A DNA stretch of 64,000 bases, taken from the NCBI RefSeq assembly GCF_024679095.1, contig NC_066570.1:10107804-10171803 (forward strand), written 5' to 3'. The translations under genes were made by a program, and so were the position numbers. The notes under the pieces are model-generated. The model was not told where the DNA came from and did not search any database. It saw only the letters and a program-made list of their open reading frames with translations. Below, piece by piece: positions 1 to 12,600 of this stretch. Position 1 is the stretch's first letter. Each line of letters starts with the position of its first letter. Origin of the DNA: Eriocheir sinensis (lineage: Eukaryota > Arthropoda > Malacostraca > Decapoda > Varunidae).

Positions 1-132
1 CTTCCACTCCTGCTACTACACCTGCTGCCTCGACACAGAATAAGCCGGTGAAGAAAAGTCTACGAGGTGCCGTGAGAAAATAACTCGTCATTCGTAGTAT
101 AAATAGTGTAATATAATATCAACATCTATATA

Positions 133-2556
133 ATGAATGTAAACCAATACCTGTCATTTCATAATTTAAATGACATAGAATTTACTAATATGATAATTAT
201 GGACAATCACAACTACCCACTTAGCATTTTAAATACATTAACATGTGATTTTAGTGAATTAGAAAGACCCAATCATGTTATAGATCGATCAAGTGAACCG
301 ATACTGCCAGAACCAACATGTGATTATGTTTTCTGTAATGAGGACTTACAAGAAACTTTTCCTCCAAATAGTTTAAAAATATTGTCGTATAATATAAGTA
401 GTGTTCCTCAACACCTGGACTCGTTATTTGATGAATGTTTAAATCAATCTTCTGTCACGTTTGATGCTATCGGGTTATGTGAAACACGTCTAAATGATGC
501 CATATGTAACTTATATAACCAGAGTATCTACTTTTCATACTTTCAGAATAAGTCAACACAAGGGGGAGGCTTAGCTATTTATCTGCATAACAAGTTTCAA
601 GGAGAAAAGATTACTAACGCTTGTTTAAAACTACCACACCTTGAATCACGATGTATTAAAATAATCAAGCGCTCAAATTTCACAATAGGTTTTTTTACAG
701 ACCACCCAATGCATCACTTCATGATTTTTTTTAATCAATGAAACAAATTTTAGATTATGTATCTAATCTTAGTTTACCATGTTATTTGATGGGAGATTTT
801 AATGTTAACCTGTTAAATGCCAATAACAATACCATTTCATACATTAATATGTTCCATTCCTAAAACTTCTTTCAAAGTATTTTGAAGCCAACCAGAGTAA
901 CCTCTACCTCTGCAACATTAATTGATCATATATGGTCACATGACATTCACAATTATATGAAAAGTGGTATATTTTATTCATCAATCAGTGACCACTTCCC
1001 GGTATTTGGTCTTTTTTCTACACTTGCCCTTAACAATATATCATATGTGCATGTAACAAAAAGAATTATTACCAATGATAAAATTGCAACTTTCAAAGAA
1101 GAAATAAAAAAAAAATTAGGTGGGATTTAGAGCTAGCTAATAATGAAGGAACTGAACATATATTTAATTTCTACATGGACACATTCAAGAGACTATATAA
1201 CATTAATTTCCCAATAAAATCATTTTTGGTTAAAGAGAAAACATTTTGGGAAGCAATACATAACTCCAGGTTTAATAAAGTCAATAAAACATCGTAACAA
1301 GTTACAAAAGTTATACGCAAAATGGCCACTAACCTATGAAACAATATTTAAACGATATAGGAATACGTTGACATCAATAATAAGGACAGCCAAAGAGAGT
1401 TACTTTAAAGAAAAATTTAGTGAACAATCAGGTGACTCTAAAAAAACATGGAAAACTTTACATTACTTAATGGGGATAAATAGATCGAAATTGCCAACTT
1501 CAATGAATTTTCAAGATAAAACTGTATCTAATGACAGCGATATTGCAGACGAATTTAATAACTGGAAAAGCTCATAATTTTTTAAAAAGCTATTGTCCTC
1601 CAGAACACTATTTACAGTATACAATAACAAATCTTCTTCCTACAGTACGGTCAGGTGCGGTGTTCCACAAGGGTCTATTATGGGACCAATTCTCTTTTTA
1701 ATATATGTCAATGATATAATATACACAAGTACTAAATTAAAAATTTTGTTGTTTGCAGATGATGCCACAATATATGTACAGGGTCACAACATTAAAGATA
1801 TTATAGCAATTCTAAATAAAGAACTAATAAATGTATCAAATTGGATTACTGCTAATAAATTAACACTAAATATTTCAAAGACATTCTATATGCTATCTAG
1901 TTCCATACATTCAATTCAAGACAATATTGATATACAATTAAATAATAAATCATTGAGTCGAGTCAACAACATAAAATTCCTAGGTGTGACAATTGACGAA
2001 AACCTACACCTACCTACAGCAAGTTTGTATTAGAATATCTCAAGTCACAGGTGTAATATATAGAATTAGAAATAATGTAACTAAAGATTCCCTAAAACTA
2101 ATATATTATTCTACTGTATATCCAGTGTTATTGTATTGTTCAGCAGTTTGGGGAGGAGCATTCAAAACACTTATAGACCAACTATTTGTTGCACAGAAAA
2201 AAGTTATTAGGGTAATGTCATATAAATCAAAATATGAACATACCAACCCACTCTTTTGTGACTACAAGCTTCTCAAATTACCAGATCTTATATTACTTCA
2301 GACTTGTTTATTTGTGTTCAAAGCATTACATGTGTATCCCACCAACATATTCCAGCCACTGTCTCATAACATCAACACAAGACGACCACATGACCTAAGA
2401 GTACCGTACTGTCGCACTGTCCAGGCTCAGCGCAGTGTGAGTGTGCGGGGCGTCACACACTGGAACAACCTCCCACAGGATATCAAATCACTCACTTCTA
2501 TTAATACATTTAAAGGCAAAATTAGATCATCTTTATTGCAAAGTTATGAACAATAA
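133..2556 (+). pseudogene. Decayed non-LTR retrotransposon (LINE), endonuclease plus reverse transcriptase remnants
   Basis: Several consecutive open pieces in different frames read as one LINE ORF2. The region 133-1130 resembles an APE-type endonuclease, with CETRLND (metal-binding Glu block), GGGLAIYL and SDHFPVFG (the SDH block). The region 1368-1577 looks like the linker before the RT. The region 1593-2556 holds RT motif B (GVPQGSIMGPILFLIYVNDI), motif C (LLFADDATIY), LGVTIDENLH and a C-terminal thumb ending in HWNNLPQDIKSL. The RT fingers and motif A are absent: the linker ends near 1577 and motif B follows about 80 bp later, so roughly 150-200 residues were lost by internal deletion. 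Frame changes and stops show it is dead. The domain order is that of the CR1/Jockey group; the exact clade was not assigned. The 5' end is uncertain and could extend left of 133. Confidence 0.85.
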
Positions 2557-2635
2557 TCAGACATGTTAATATTATTGTTACTATTAATATTATTATTTTT
2601 TAATTTTCTACTATTACTATTTACAATACTATATA

Positions 2636-2840
2636 TACATGTATGTATGTATATGTATGTGTGTGTCTGTATGTGAATCTATATGTGTGTATGTATATGT
2701 GTGTGTATATATGTATATGTGTATGTATGTATGTATGTATATGTGTATTTGTGTTTATGTATGCATATGTGTGTGTATGTATATGTATATGTATGTATGT
2801 GTGTATGTATGTGTATATATGTATGTGTGTGAGTATGTAT
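2636..2840. repeat. (TATG)n / (TG)n-rich microsatellite, left part
   Basis: This is an impure tetranucleotide tract of TATG/TGTA mixed with TG steps. The same kind of sequence resumes at 3,207-3,512, so a SINE has landed inside a pre-existing microsatellite. Long open frames rich in Y, V, C and M here are translations of the repeat and are not genes. Confidence 0.9.
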
Positions 2841-3206
2841 TTGTTTTTTTTTGTGTTGTTTTTTTTACATTGCAGCCTATTGCGCCGGTAGGCTTCTTCC
2901 CGGTGGATCCTGATGGTCGGTCCAAGGCTTCTTTCCGGTAGGTCCTGATGGTCGGCCCAGCCCGTTCTGGCGCAGGCGAGTGTTTATAGTGGCGCCATCT
3001 TGCATTGGCTCATGCTGCCCTCCCAGAGCTCATCTCTGATCCTAGAATCTAGAGTCCGGGTTGATTGGTGGTCTTCTGGACAGCATGTGGGTAGTTTTAA
3101 GCCACTCGGCGGCGGCTGAAAAATCCCAGCTTGGTGGCACCGGGCGGGGATTGAACTCGCGTCCTCCTGAACACGAGGCCGTTACTTTGACGACTCAGCC
3201 ACCGCC
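2841..3206 (-). mobile_element. tRNA-derived SINE, family 1 (copy a)
   Basis: The sequence begins with the complement of an A-rich tail (T runs at 2,841-2,866) and ends with the tRNA-like head (CAGCCACCGCC at its right end). It is collinear over its whole length with the copies at 30,034-30,412 (+) and 53,658-53,985 (-). Shared blocks include GCGCCGGTAGGC, CAGGCGAGTGTTTATAG, GGCTCATGCTGCCC and GAAAAATCCCAG. The internal promoter B box reads GGGATTGAACTCGCG on the plus strand, slightly degraded. A piece near 2,905-2,955 (GGTCCTGATGGTCGG) is duplicated inside this copy. Confidence 0.85.
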
Positions 3207-3560
3207 TGTATATATGTGTATATATGTACATATGTATGTATATGGATGCGTATGAATGTGTGTATGTGTACATATGTGTGTATATGTATATGTATGTGTA
3301 TATGTGTATGTATTTGTATGTATGTATGTATGTATGTTTGTATGTATGTCCATATGTATGTATATAGTGTGTATGTGTATTGTTTGTATGAACGTATATG
3401 TGTATTTCTTTATGTATGACATTGTATTTGTATATGTATAGGCTGCATGTATGTGAGTATGTATGTATATGTAAGTGTATATGTATGTATGTATGTATGT
3501 ATGTGATTAAGTATGTACACATGTGGGTCTGCATGTACATGTATTTGTGTGAGTAGGCAA
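3207..3560. repeat. (TATG)n microsatellite, right part
   Basis: This continues the TATG/TGTA tract after the SINE and ends near 3,512, followed by unique AT-rich DNA. No gene is supported here. Confidence 0.88.
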
Positions 3561-3776
3561 TAAACTAAAATGTGCAGTATTTATGTCTTATACATGATAG
3601 ATACTGTCTTCAACTAGGCCAAAACATTTGCATGTTTTATATATTTCTTTGTTCATTAAACTGATCCATACAAAAGCTTCTTGCTTAATGGACCTGGGCT
3701 GTACTATTACTGTTTACTGTTTATAACATATTATATTATATCAATGGCCAATAAAGATATCAATATCAATATCAAT
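3560..3776. other. Unique spacer and left edge of the satellite
   Basis: This is AT-rich DNA with no gene. At 3,755-3,780 it holds several tandem copies of the hexamer ATATCA directly before the first 28-bp monomer, so the array grades out of a short hexamer tract that resembles the CAATATC core of the monomer. Confidence 0.6.
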
Positions 3777-6235
3777 ATCGAGGTGCTTTCATCTGCTTCT
3801 CAATATCAAGGTGCTTTCATCTGCTCCTCAATATCAAAGTGCTTTCATCTGCTCATCAATATCGATGTGCTTTCATCTGCTCCTCAATATCGAGGTGCTT
3901 TCATCTGCTCCTCAATATCAAGGTGCTTTCATCTGCTCCTAAGTATCGAGGTGCTTTCATCTGTTACTCAATATCAAGGTGCTTTCATCTGCTCTTCAAT
4001 ATCAAGGTGCTTTCATCTGCTCCTCAGTGTCGAGGTGCTTTCATGTGTTCCTCAATATCGAGGTGCTTTCCTCTGCTCCTCAATATCAAGGTGCTTTCAT
4101 CTGCTCCTCAATATCAAGGTGCTTTCATCTGTTCCTCAGTATCGAGGAGCTTTCATCTGCTCCTCAATATCAAGGTGCTTTCATCTGCTCCTCAGTATCG
4201 AGGTGCTTTCATCTGTTCCTCAATATCGAGGTGCTATCATGTGCTCCTCAATATCAAAGTGCTTTCATCTCTTCCTCAATATCGAGGTGCTATCATGTGC
4301 TCCTCAATATCAAGGTGCTTTCATCTGCTCCTCAATATCGAGGTGCTTTCATCTGCTCCTCAATATCGACGTACTTTCATCTGCTCCTCAATATCGAGTT
4401 GCTTTCATCTGCTGCTCAATATCGAGGTGCTTTTATCTGTTCCTCAATATTGAGGTGCTTTCATCTGCTCCTCAATATCGAGGTGCTTTCATCTGCTCCT
4501 CAATATCAAGGTGCTTTCATCTGCTCCTCAACATCGAGGTGCTTTCATCTGCTCCTCAATATCAAGGTGCTTTCATCTGCTCCTCAATATCAAGGTGCTT
4601 TCATCTGCTCCTCAATATCAAGGTGCTTTCATCTGCTCCTTAATATCAAGGTGCTTTCATCTGCTCCTCAATATCAAGGTGCTTTCATCTGCTACTCAAT
4701 ATCGAGGTGCTTTCACCTGCTCCTCAATATTAAAGTGCTTTCACCTGCTCCTCAATATCGATGTGATTTCATTTGCTCCTCAATATCGATGTGCTATTAT
4801 CTGCTCCTCAATATCGAGGGGCTTTTATATGCTCCTCAATATCAATGTGCTTTCACCTGCTCCTCAATATCAAGGTGCTTTCACCTGCTCCTCAATATCG
4901 AGGTGCTTTCACCTGCTCCTCAATATCAAGGTGCTTTTACCTGCTCCCCAATATCGATGTGCTTTCACCTGCTCCTCAATATCGATTTGCTTTCATCTGC
5001 TCCTCAATATCGAGGAGCTTTCATCTGCTCCTCAGTATCGAAGTGCTTTCATCTGCTCCTCAATATCGAGGTGCTTTCATCTACTGCTCAATATCGAGGT
5101 GCATTCATCTGTTCCTCAATATCGAGGTGCTTTCATCCGTTCCTCGATAACGAGATGCTTTCATCTGCTCCTCAATATCGAGGTGCTTTCAACTACTCCT
5201 CAATATCGAGGTGCTTTTATCTGCTCCTTAATATCAAGGTGCTTTCATCTGATCCTCAATATCGAGGTGCTTTCATCTGCTCCTCTATATCAAGGTGCTT
5301 TCATCTGCTAATCAACATCAAGGTGCTTTCACCTGCTCCTCAATATATAGGCTCTTTCATATACTCCTCAATATCAAGCTGCTTTCACCTGATCCTCAAT
5401 ATTAAGGTGCTTTCATCTGTTCCTCAATATCGAGGTGCTTTAATCTGCTCCTCAACATCGAGGTGCAATTATCTGCTCTTTAATATCGAGTGGCTTTCAT
5501 CTGCTCCTAAATATCGATGTGCTTTCACCTGCTGCTCAATATCGGGGTGCTTTCATCTGCTACCTAATATCGAGGTGCTTTCATCTGATCCTCAATATCG
5601 AGGTGGTATCATTTGCTCCTCAATATCAAGGTGCTTTCACCCGCTCCCTAATATCGAGGTGCTTTCACCTGCTCCTCAATATCTATGTGCTTTAGCCTGC
5701 TCCTCAATATCAAGGCGTTTTCACCAGCTCCTCAATATCGATGTGCTTTCAACTGCTCCTCAATATCAAGGTGCTTTCATCTGCTTCTGAATATCAAGGT
5801 GCTTTCATCTGCTCCTCAATATCAAGGTGCTTTCATCTGCTCCTAAATATCGATGTGTTTTCATCTGCTTCTCAATGTCAAGGTGCTTTCATTTGCTCCT
5901 CAATATCAATGTGCTTTCATCTGCTTCTCAATATCAAGGTGCTTTCACCTGCTCCTCAATATCGATGTGCTTTCACCTGCTCCTCAATATCAAGGTGCTT
6001 TCATCTGCTCCTCAATATCAAGGTGCTTTCATCTGCTTCTCAATATCAAGGTGCTTTCACCTGCTCCTCAATATCAAGGTGCTTTCATCTGCTTCTCAAT
6101 ATCAAGGTGCTTTCATCTGCTCCTCAATATCAAGGTGCTTTCACCTGCTCCTCAATATCAAGGTGCTTTCATCTGCTTCTCAATAACAAGGTGCTTTCAT
6201 CTGCTTCTCAATATCAAGGTGCTTTCATCCGCTGT
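3777..6235 (+). repeat. 28-bp minisatellite, block A
   Basis: This is a tandem array with a 28-bp period; a clean monomer is at 4,473-4,500. Each unit has a core CAATATCGAGGTGC and a pyrimidine-rich half containing CATCTG. Monomers differ mainly at the core (CGAGG, CAAGG, CGATG) and at CATCTG versus CACCTG. On this strand no frame contains a stop in the consensus. All three frames therefore stay open for hundreds of residues and encode the same cyclic peptide with motifs GAFICSSISRCFHLLLNI and SSAPQY. I do not regard these frames as genes: there is no non-repeat start region, no intron structure, and every frame is open equally. Confidence 0.95.
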
Positions 6236-6643
6236 TGCCTCTCTTTCTGTCTTCTATCGATATTCCCACGCTGACTGCTCTTTTGAACTTACTAACTGCA
6301 TGCCTCCCCCATTCCTGCGGCCCCGCTGCACACATCTTTCTACTCATGCTCATCTCTATACTGTCCAAACCCCTTATGGAAGAGTTAGCCAGCATCTTCA
6401 CTCTTTCATCCCTCACGCTGGTAAACTCTGGAATAATCTTCCTTCATCTGTATTTCCTCCTGCCTACGACTTGAACTCTTTCAAGAGGAGGGTTTCAGGA
6501 CACCTCTCCTCCCGAATTTGACCTTGATTTTGGCCACCTCTTCTGATTCTTTTATGGGAGCAGCGATTAGCGGATTTTTTTTATTATTGTTTTTTTTTGT
6601 GTGCCATTGAGCTGCCTCCTTTGTTGTAAAAAAAAAAAAAAAT
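6236..6643 (+). mobile_element. 5'-truncated LINE inserted in the satellite, with poly-A tail
   Basis: Non-satellite DNA interrupts the 28-bp array. An open frame ending at 6,521 has the C-terminal end of a LINE ORF2, with HSFIPHAGKLWNNLPSSVF and SFKRRVSGHL, a pattern typical after the RT thumb. It is followed by a short 3' UTR (a T-rich run, then CATTGAGCTGCCTCC) and an A15 tract at 6,629-6,643. A diverged copy of the same region lies on the minus strand near 53,990-54,215, and a 3'-end remnant near 32,595-32,650. No clear target duplication is visible, which is expected where both flanks are repeats. Confidence 0.8.
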
Positions 6644-9600
6644 ACCGATGTGCTTTCAACTGCTCCTCAATATCAAGGTGCTTTCATCTGCTCATCAATA
6701 TCAAGGTGTTTTCATCTGCTTCTCTATATCAAGGTGCTTTCATCTGCTAATCAATATCAAGGTGCTTTCATCTGCTCCTCAATATCGAGGTTCTTTCATA
6801 TACTCCTCAATATAAAAGTGCTTTCATCTGCTCCTCAATATCGAGGTGCTTTCATCTGCTCCTCAACATCGAGGTGCTTTCACCTGCTCCTTAATATCGA
6901 TGTGCTTTCACCTGCTCCTCAAAATCGAGGTGCTATCATTTGCTCCTCAATATCAAGGTTCCCCAATATCGAGGTGCTTTCACCTGCTCCTCAATATCAA
7001 GGTGCTTTCACCAGCTCCCCAATATCGATGTGCTTTCACCTGCTCTTCAATATCAAGGTGCTATCATCTGCTTCTCAATATCAAGGTGCTTTCACCCGCT
7101 CCACAATATCGAGGTGCTTTCATCTGCTCCTCAATATCGAGGGGCTTTCATCTGCTCCTTAATATCGATGTGCTTTCACCTGCTCCTCAATATCGAGGTG
7201 CTATCATTTGCTCATCAATATCAAGGTGCTTTCACCCGCTCCCCAACATCGAGGTGCTTTCACCTGCTCCTCAATATCAAGGTGCTTTCACCCGCTCCCC
7301 AAAATCGATGTGCTTTCACCAGCTCTTCAATATCAAGGTGCTTTCATCTGCTACTCAATATCAAGGTGCTTTCATCTGCTCCTCAATATTGAGGTGATAT
7401 TATTTGCTCCTCAATATCGAGGTGCTTTCATCTGCTACTCAATATCGAGGTGCTTTCATCTGCTCCTCAATATCGAGGTGCTTTCATCTGCTCCTCAAAG
7501 TCGAGGTGATATTATTTGCTCCTCAATATCGAGGTGCTTTCATCTGCTGCTCAATATCGAGGTGCTTTCATCTGTTCCTCAATATCGAGGTGCTTTCATC
7601 TCCTCCTCAGTATCGAGGTGCTTTCATCTGCTCCTCAATATCAAGGTGCTTTCATCTGCTCCTCAATATCAAGGTGCTTTCATCTGCTCCTCAATGTAGA
7701 GTTGCTTTCATCTGCTCCTCAATAAGAAGGTGCTTTCATCTACTCCTCAATATCGATGTGCTTTCACCTGCTATTCAATATCGAGCTGCTTTCATCTGCT
7801 CCTCAATATCAAGGTGCTTTCATCTGCTCCTCATTATCGAGCTGTTTTCATCTGCTCATTAATATCAAGGTGCTTCCATTTGCTTCACAATATCAAGGTG
7901 CTTTCATCTGCTCCTCAATATCGAATTGCCTTCATCTGCTCCTCAATATCAAGGTGCTTTCATCTGCTCCTCAAAATCGATGTGCTTTTTTTCTGCTCCT
8001 CAATATCGAGGTGCTTTCATCTGCTCCTCAATATCGAGGTGCTTTCATCTGATCCTCAATATCGATGTACTTTCATCTGCCCCTCAATATCAAGGTGCTT
8101 TCATCTGCTCCTCAATATCGATGTGCTTTAACCTGCTCCTCAATATCGAATTGCTCTCATCTGCTCCTCAATATCAAGGTGCTTTCATCTGCACCTCAAT
8201 ACCGAGGTGCTTTCACCTGCTCCTCAATATCGAAGAGCTTTCACTAGCTCCTCAATATCAAGGTGTTTTCACCTGCTCCCCAATATCGATGTCCTTTCAC
8301 CTGCTCCTTAATATCGAGGTGCTTTTATCTGCTCCTCAATATCGAGGTGCTATCATCTGATCCACTATATGGAGCAGTTTACATTTACTCCTCAATATCA
8401 AGGTGCTTCCTTCTGCTCCTCAATATCAAGGTGCTTTCATCTGCTCCTCATTATCGATGTGCTTCCATCTGCTCCTCAATATCGATGTGCTTTCGTCTGC
8501 TCCTCATTATCAAGGTGCTTTCACCTTCTCTTCAATATCAAGGTGCTTTCTTCTGCTACTCAATATCAAGGTGCGTTCATCTGCTCCTCAATATCGAGGT
8601 GCTTTCATCTGCTCCTCAATATGGAGCTGTTTACATCTACTCATCAATATCAAGGTGCTTTCTTCTGCTCCTTAATATCAAGGTGTTTTCATTTGCTCCT
8701 CAATATCGATGTGCTTTCATCTGCTCTTCAATAGCGAGGTGTTTTCATCTGCTCCTCAATATGAAAGTGCTTTCATATGCTCCTCAATATCAAAGTGCTT
8801 TCTTCTGCTACTCAATATGGATGTGCTTTCATCTGCTCCTCATTATCGAAGTGCTTTCATCTGCTCCTCAATATCGAGGTGTTTTCATCTGATCCACAAT
8901 ATCGAGGTGCTTTCATCTGCTCATCAATATCGAGGTGGTACCATCTGCTACTCAATATCGAGGTGCTTTCATCTGCTCCTCAAAATCGAGGTGATATCAT
9001 CTTCTCCGCAATATCGAGGTGCTTCCATCTGCTCCTCAATATCGAGGTGGAATCATCTGCTCCTCAATATCGAGGTGCTTTCGTCTGCTGCTCAATATCG
9101 AGGTGATTTCATTTGCTCCTTAATATCGTGGCGCTTTCATCTGCTCCTCTATATCTAAGGTGCTTTCATCTGTTCCTCAATATCAAGGTTCTTTCATCTC
9201 CTCCTCAATATCAAGGTGCTTTCATTTGCTCCTCAATATCCATGTGCTTTCACCTGCTCCTCAATATAGAGCTGCTTTCATCTGCTACTAAATATCATGG
9301 TGCTTTCTTCTGCTCCTCAATATCAAGGTGCTTTCATCTGCTCCTCTATATCCATGTGCTTTCACCTGCTCCTCAATATAGAGCTGCTTTCATCTGATCC
9401 TAAATATCAAGGTGCTTTCATTTGCTCCTCAATATCAAGGTGCTTTCATCTGCTCCTCTATATCCATGTGCTTTCACCTGCTCCTCAATATAGAGCTGCT
9501 TTCATCTGCTCCTCAATATCAATGTGCTTTCATCTGTTCCTCAATATCGAGGTCCTATTATCTGCTCCTCAATATCGAGGTGCTTTCGTCTGCTGCTCAA

Positions 9601-12600
9601 TATCGAGGTGCTTTCATCTGTTCCTCAATATCGAGGTACTTTTATCTGCTCCTCAATATCGAGGTGCTTTCATCTGCTCATCAATATCGAGGTGCTTTCA
9701 TCTGCTCCTCTATATCAAGGTGCTTTCATCTGCTCCTCAATATCAAGGTGCTTTCATTTGCTCCTCAATATCAAGGTGCTTTCATCTGCTCCTCAATATC
9801 AAGGTGTTTTCATCTGCTCCTCAATATCGATGTGCTTTCACCTGCTCCTCAATATCGAAGTGCTTTCATCTGCTCCTCAATATTAAGGTGCTTTTATCTG
9901 CTCCTCAATATCGAGGTGCTTTCACCTGCTCTTCAATATCGAGGTGCTTTCATCTGCTGTTTAATGTCGAGGTGCTTTCATCTGCTCCTCAATATCAAGG
10001 TGTTTTCATCTGCTCCTCAATATCGAGGTGCTTTCACCTGCTCTTCAATATCGAGGTGCTTTCACCTGCTCCTCAATATCCAGTTGCTTTCATCTGCTGT
10101 TTAATATCGAGGTGCTTTAATCTTCTCAATATCGAGGCGCTTTCATCTTCTCCTCAATATCGAGGTGCTTTCATCTTCTCCTCAATATCGAGGTGCTATC
10201 ATCTGCTGCCCAATATTGATATTCTTTCACCTGCTCTTCAATATCAAGGTGCTCTCACCTGCTCCTCAATATCGAGGTGCTATCATCTGCTCCTCAATAT
10301 GGAGCTGTTTACAACTGCTTCTCAATATCAATGTGCTTTCTTCTGCCCCTCAATATCAAGGTGCTTTCATCTTCTCAATATCGAGGTGCTTTCTTCTGCC
10401 CTCAATATCAAGGTGCTCTCACCTGCTCCTCAATATCGAGGTGCTATCATCTGCTCCTCAGTATCGAGGTGCTATCATCTGCTCCTCAATATCGAGGTGC
10501 TTTCATCTGCTCCTCAATATCGAGGTGCTTTCATCTGCTCCTCAATATGGAGGTGCTTTCATCTGCTCCTCAATATCAAGGTGCTATCATCTGCTCCTCA
10601 ATATCAAGGTGCTATCATCTGCTCTTCAATATCAAGGTGCTATCATCTGCTCCTCAATATCAAGGAGCTATCATCTGCTCCTCAATATCAAGGTGCTATC
10701 ATCTGCTCCTCAATATCAAGGTGCTTTCATCTGCTCCTCAATATCGAGGTGCTTTCATCTGCTCCTCAATATCGATGTGCTTTCACTTACTCCTTAATAT
10801 CGAGGTGCTTTCATTTGTTCCTCAATATCAAGGTGCTTTCATCTGCTCCTCAATATCGAGGTGCTTTCATCTGCTCCTCAATATCATGGTGCTTTCATCT
10901 GCTCCTCAATATCATGGTGCTTTCATCTGCTCCTCAATATCAAGGTGCTTTCATCTGCTAATCAATATCGAGGTGCTTTCATCTGCTCTTCAATATCATG
11001 GTGCTTTCACTTACTCCTTAATATCGAGGTGCTTTCATTTGTTACTCAATATCAAGGTGCTTTCACCTGTTCTTCAATATAGATGTGCTTTCACCTGCTC
11101 CTCAATATTGATATGCTTTCAACTGCTCCTCAATATCGAGGTGCTTTCCCCTGCTCCTCAATATCGACGTTCTTTCACCTGCTCCTCAATATCGAGGTGC
11201 TTTCATCTGCTCCATAATATAGAGATGCTTTCATCTGCTCATTAATATCAAGGTGTTTTCTTCTGCTCCTCAATATCAAGGTGCTTTCATCTGCTCCTCA
11301 ATATCGATGTGCTTTCATCTGCTCCATAATATAGAGATGCTTTCATCTGCTCCTCAATATCGATGTGCTTTCATCTGCTCCATAATATAGAGATGCTTTC
11401 ATCTGCTCCTCAATATCAAGGTGCTTTCATCTGCTGTTCAATATCAAGGTGCTTTCTTCTGCTCCTCAATATGGATGTGCTTTCATCTGCTCCTCAATAT
11501 CGAGGTTCTTTCATCTGCTCCTCATTATCGAGGTTCTTTCATCTGCTCCTCAATATCGAGGTGCTTTCATCTGCTCATCAATATCGAGGTGCTTTCATCT
11601 GCTCATCAATATCGAGGTGCTTTCATCTGCTCCTCAATATCGATGTGCTTTCATCTGCTCCTCAATATCGAGGTGCTTTCATCTGCTCCTCAATATCGAG
11701 GTGCTTTCATCTGCTCCTCAATATCGAGGTGCTTTCATCTGCTCATCAATATCGAGGTGCTTTCATCTGCTCATCAATAACGAGGTGCTTTCATCTGCTC
11801 CTCAATATCGATGTGCTTTCATCTGCTCCTCAATATCGAGGTGGTATCATCTGCTCCTCAATTTCGAGGTGCTTTCATCTGCTCCTCTATATAGAGGTGC
11901 TATCATGTGTTCCTGAATATAGAGGTGCTTTCATCTCCTCCTCAATAACAAGGTGCTTTCGTCTGCTCCTCAATATCGAGGTGCTCTTATCTGTTCCTCA
12001 ATATGGAGGTGCTTTCATCTGCTCCTCAATATAGAGGTGCTATCATGTGTTCCTCAATAACAAGGTGCTTTCACTTGCTCTTCAATATCGAGGTGCTTTC
12101 ATTAGTTCCTCAATGTCAAGAAGCTTTCACCTGTCCCTCAATATAGATGTGCTTTCACCTGCTCCTCAATATCGATGTGCTTTCACCTGGTCCTCAATAT
12201 CAAGGTGCTTTCATATGTTTCTCAATATGAAGGTGCTTTCATCATCATCCTAATACAGATATGCTTTCACCTGCTGCTCAGTTTCAAGATGCTTTTATCT
12301 GCTCCTCAATATCAAGGTGCTTTCATCTGCACATCAATATCAAGGTGCTTTCATCTGCTCCTCAATATCAAGGTGCTTTCACCTGCTCCTCAATATATAT
12401 GAGCTTTCAACTGCTCCTTTATTTCGATATGCTTTCACCTTCTCCTCAATATCGATTTGCTTTCACCTGCTTCTCAATATTGAGGTGCTTTCATCTACTC
12501 CTCAATATCGAGGTGGTTTCACCTGCTCCTCAATATCGAGTGGCTTTCATCTGCTCCTCAATATCGAAGGGGTTTCACCTGCTCCTCAGTATCGAGTGGC

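Noticed and set aside
2639..3540. Cys/Tyr/Val/Met-rich or His/Thr/Tyr-rich open frames
   Set aside because: They come from the TATG/TG microsatellite and the embedded SINE.
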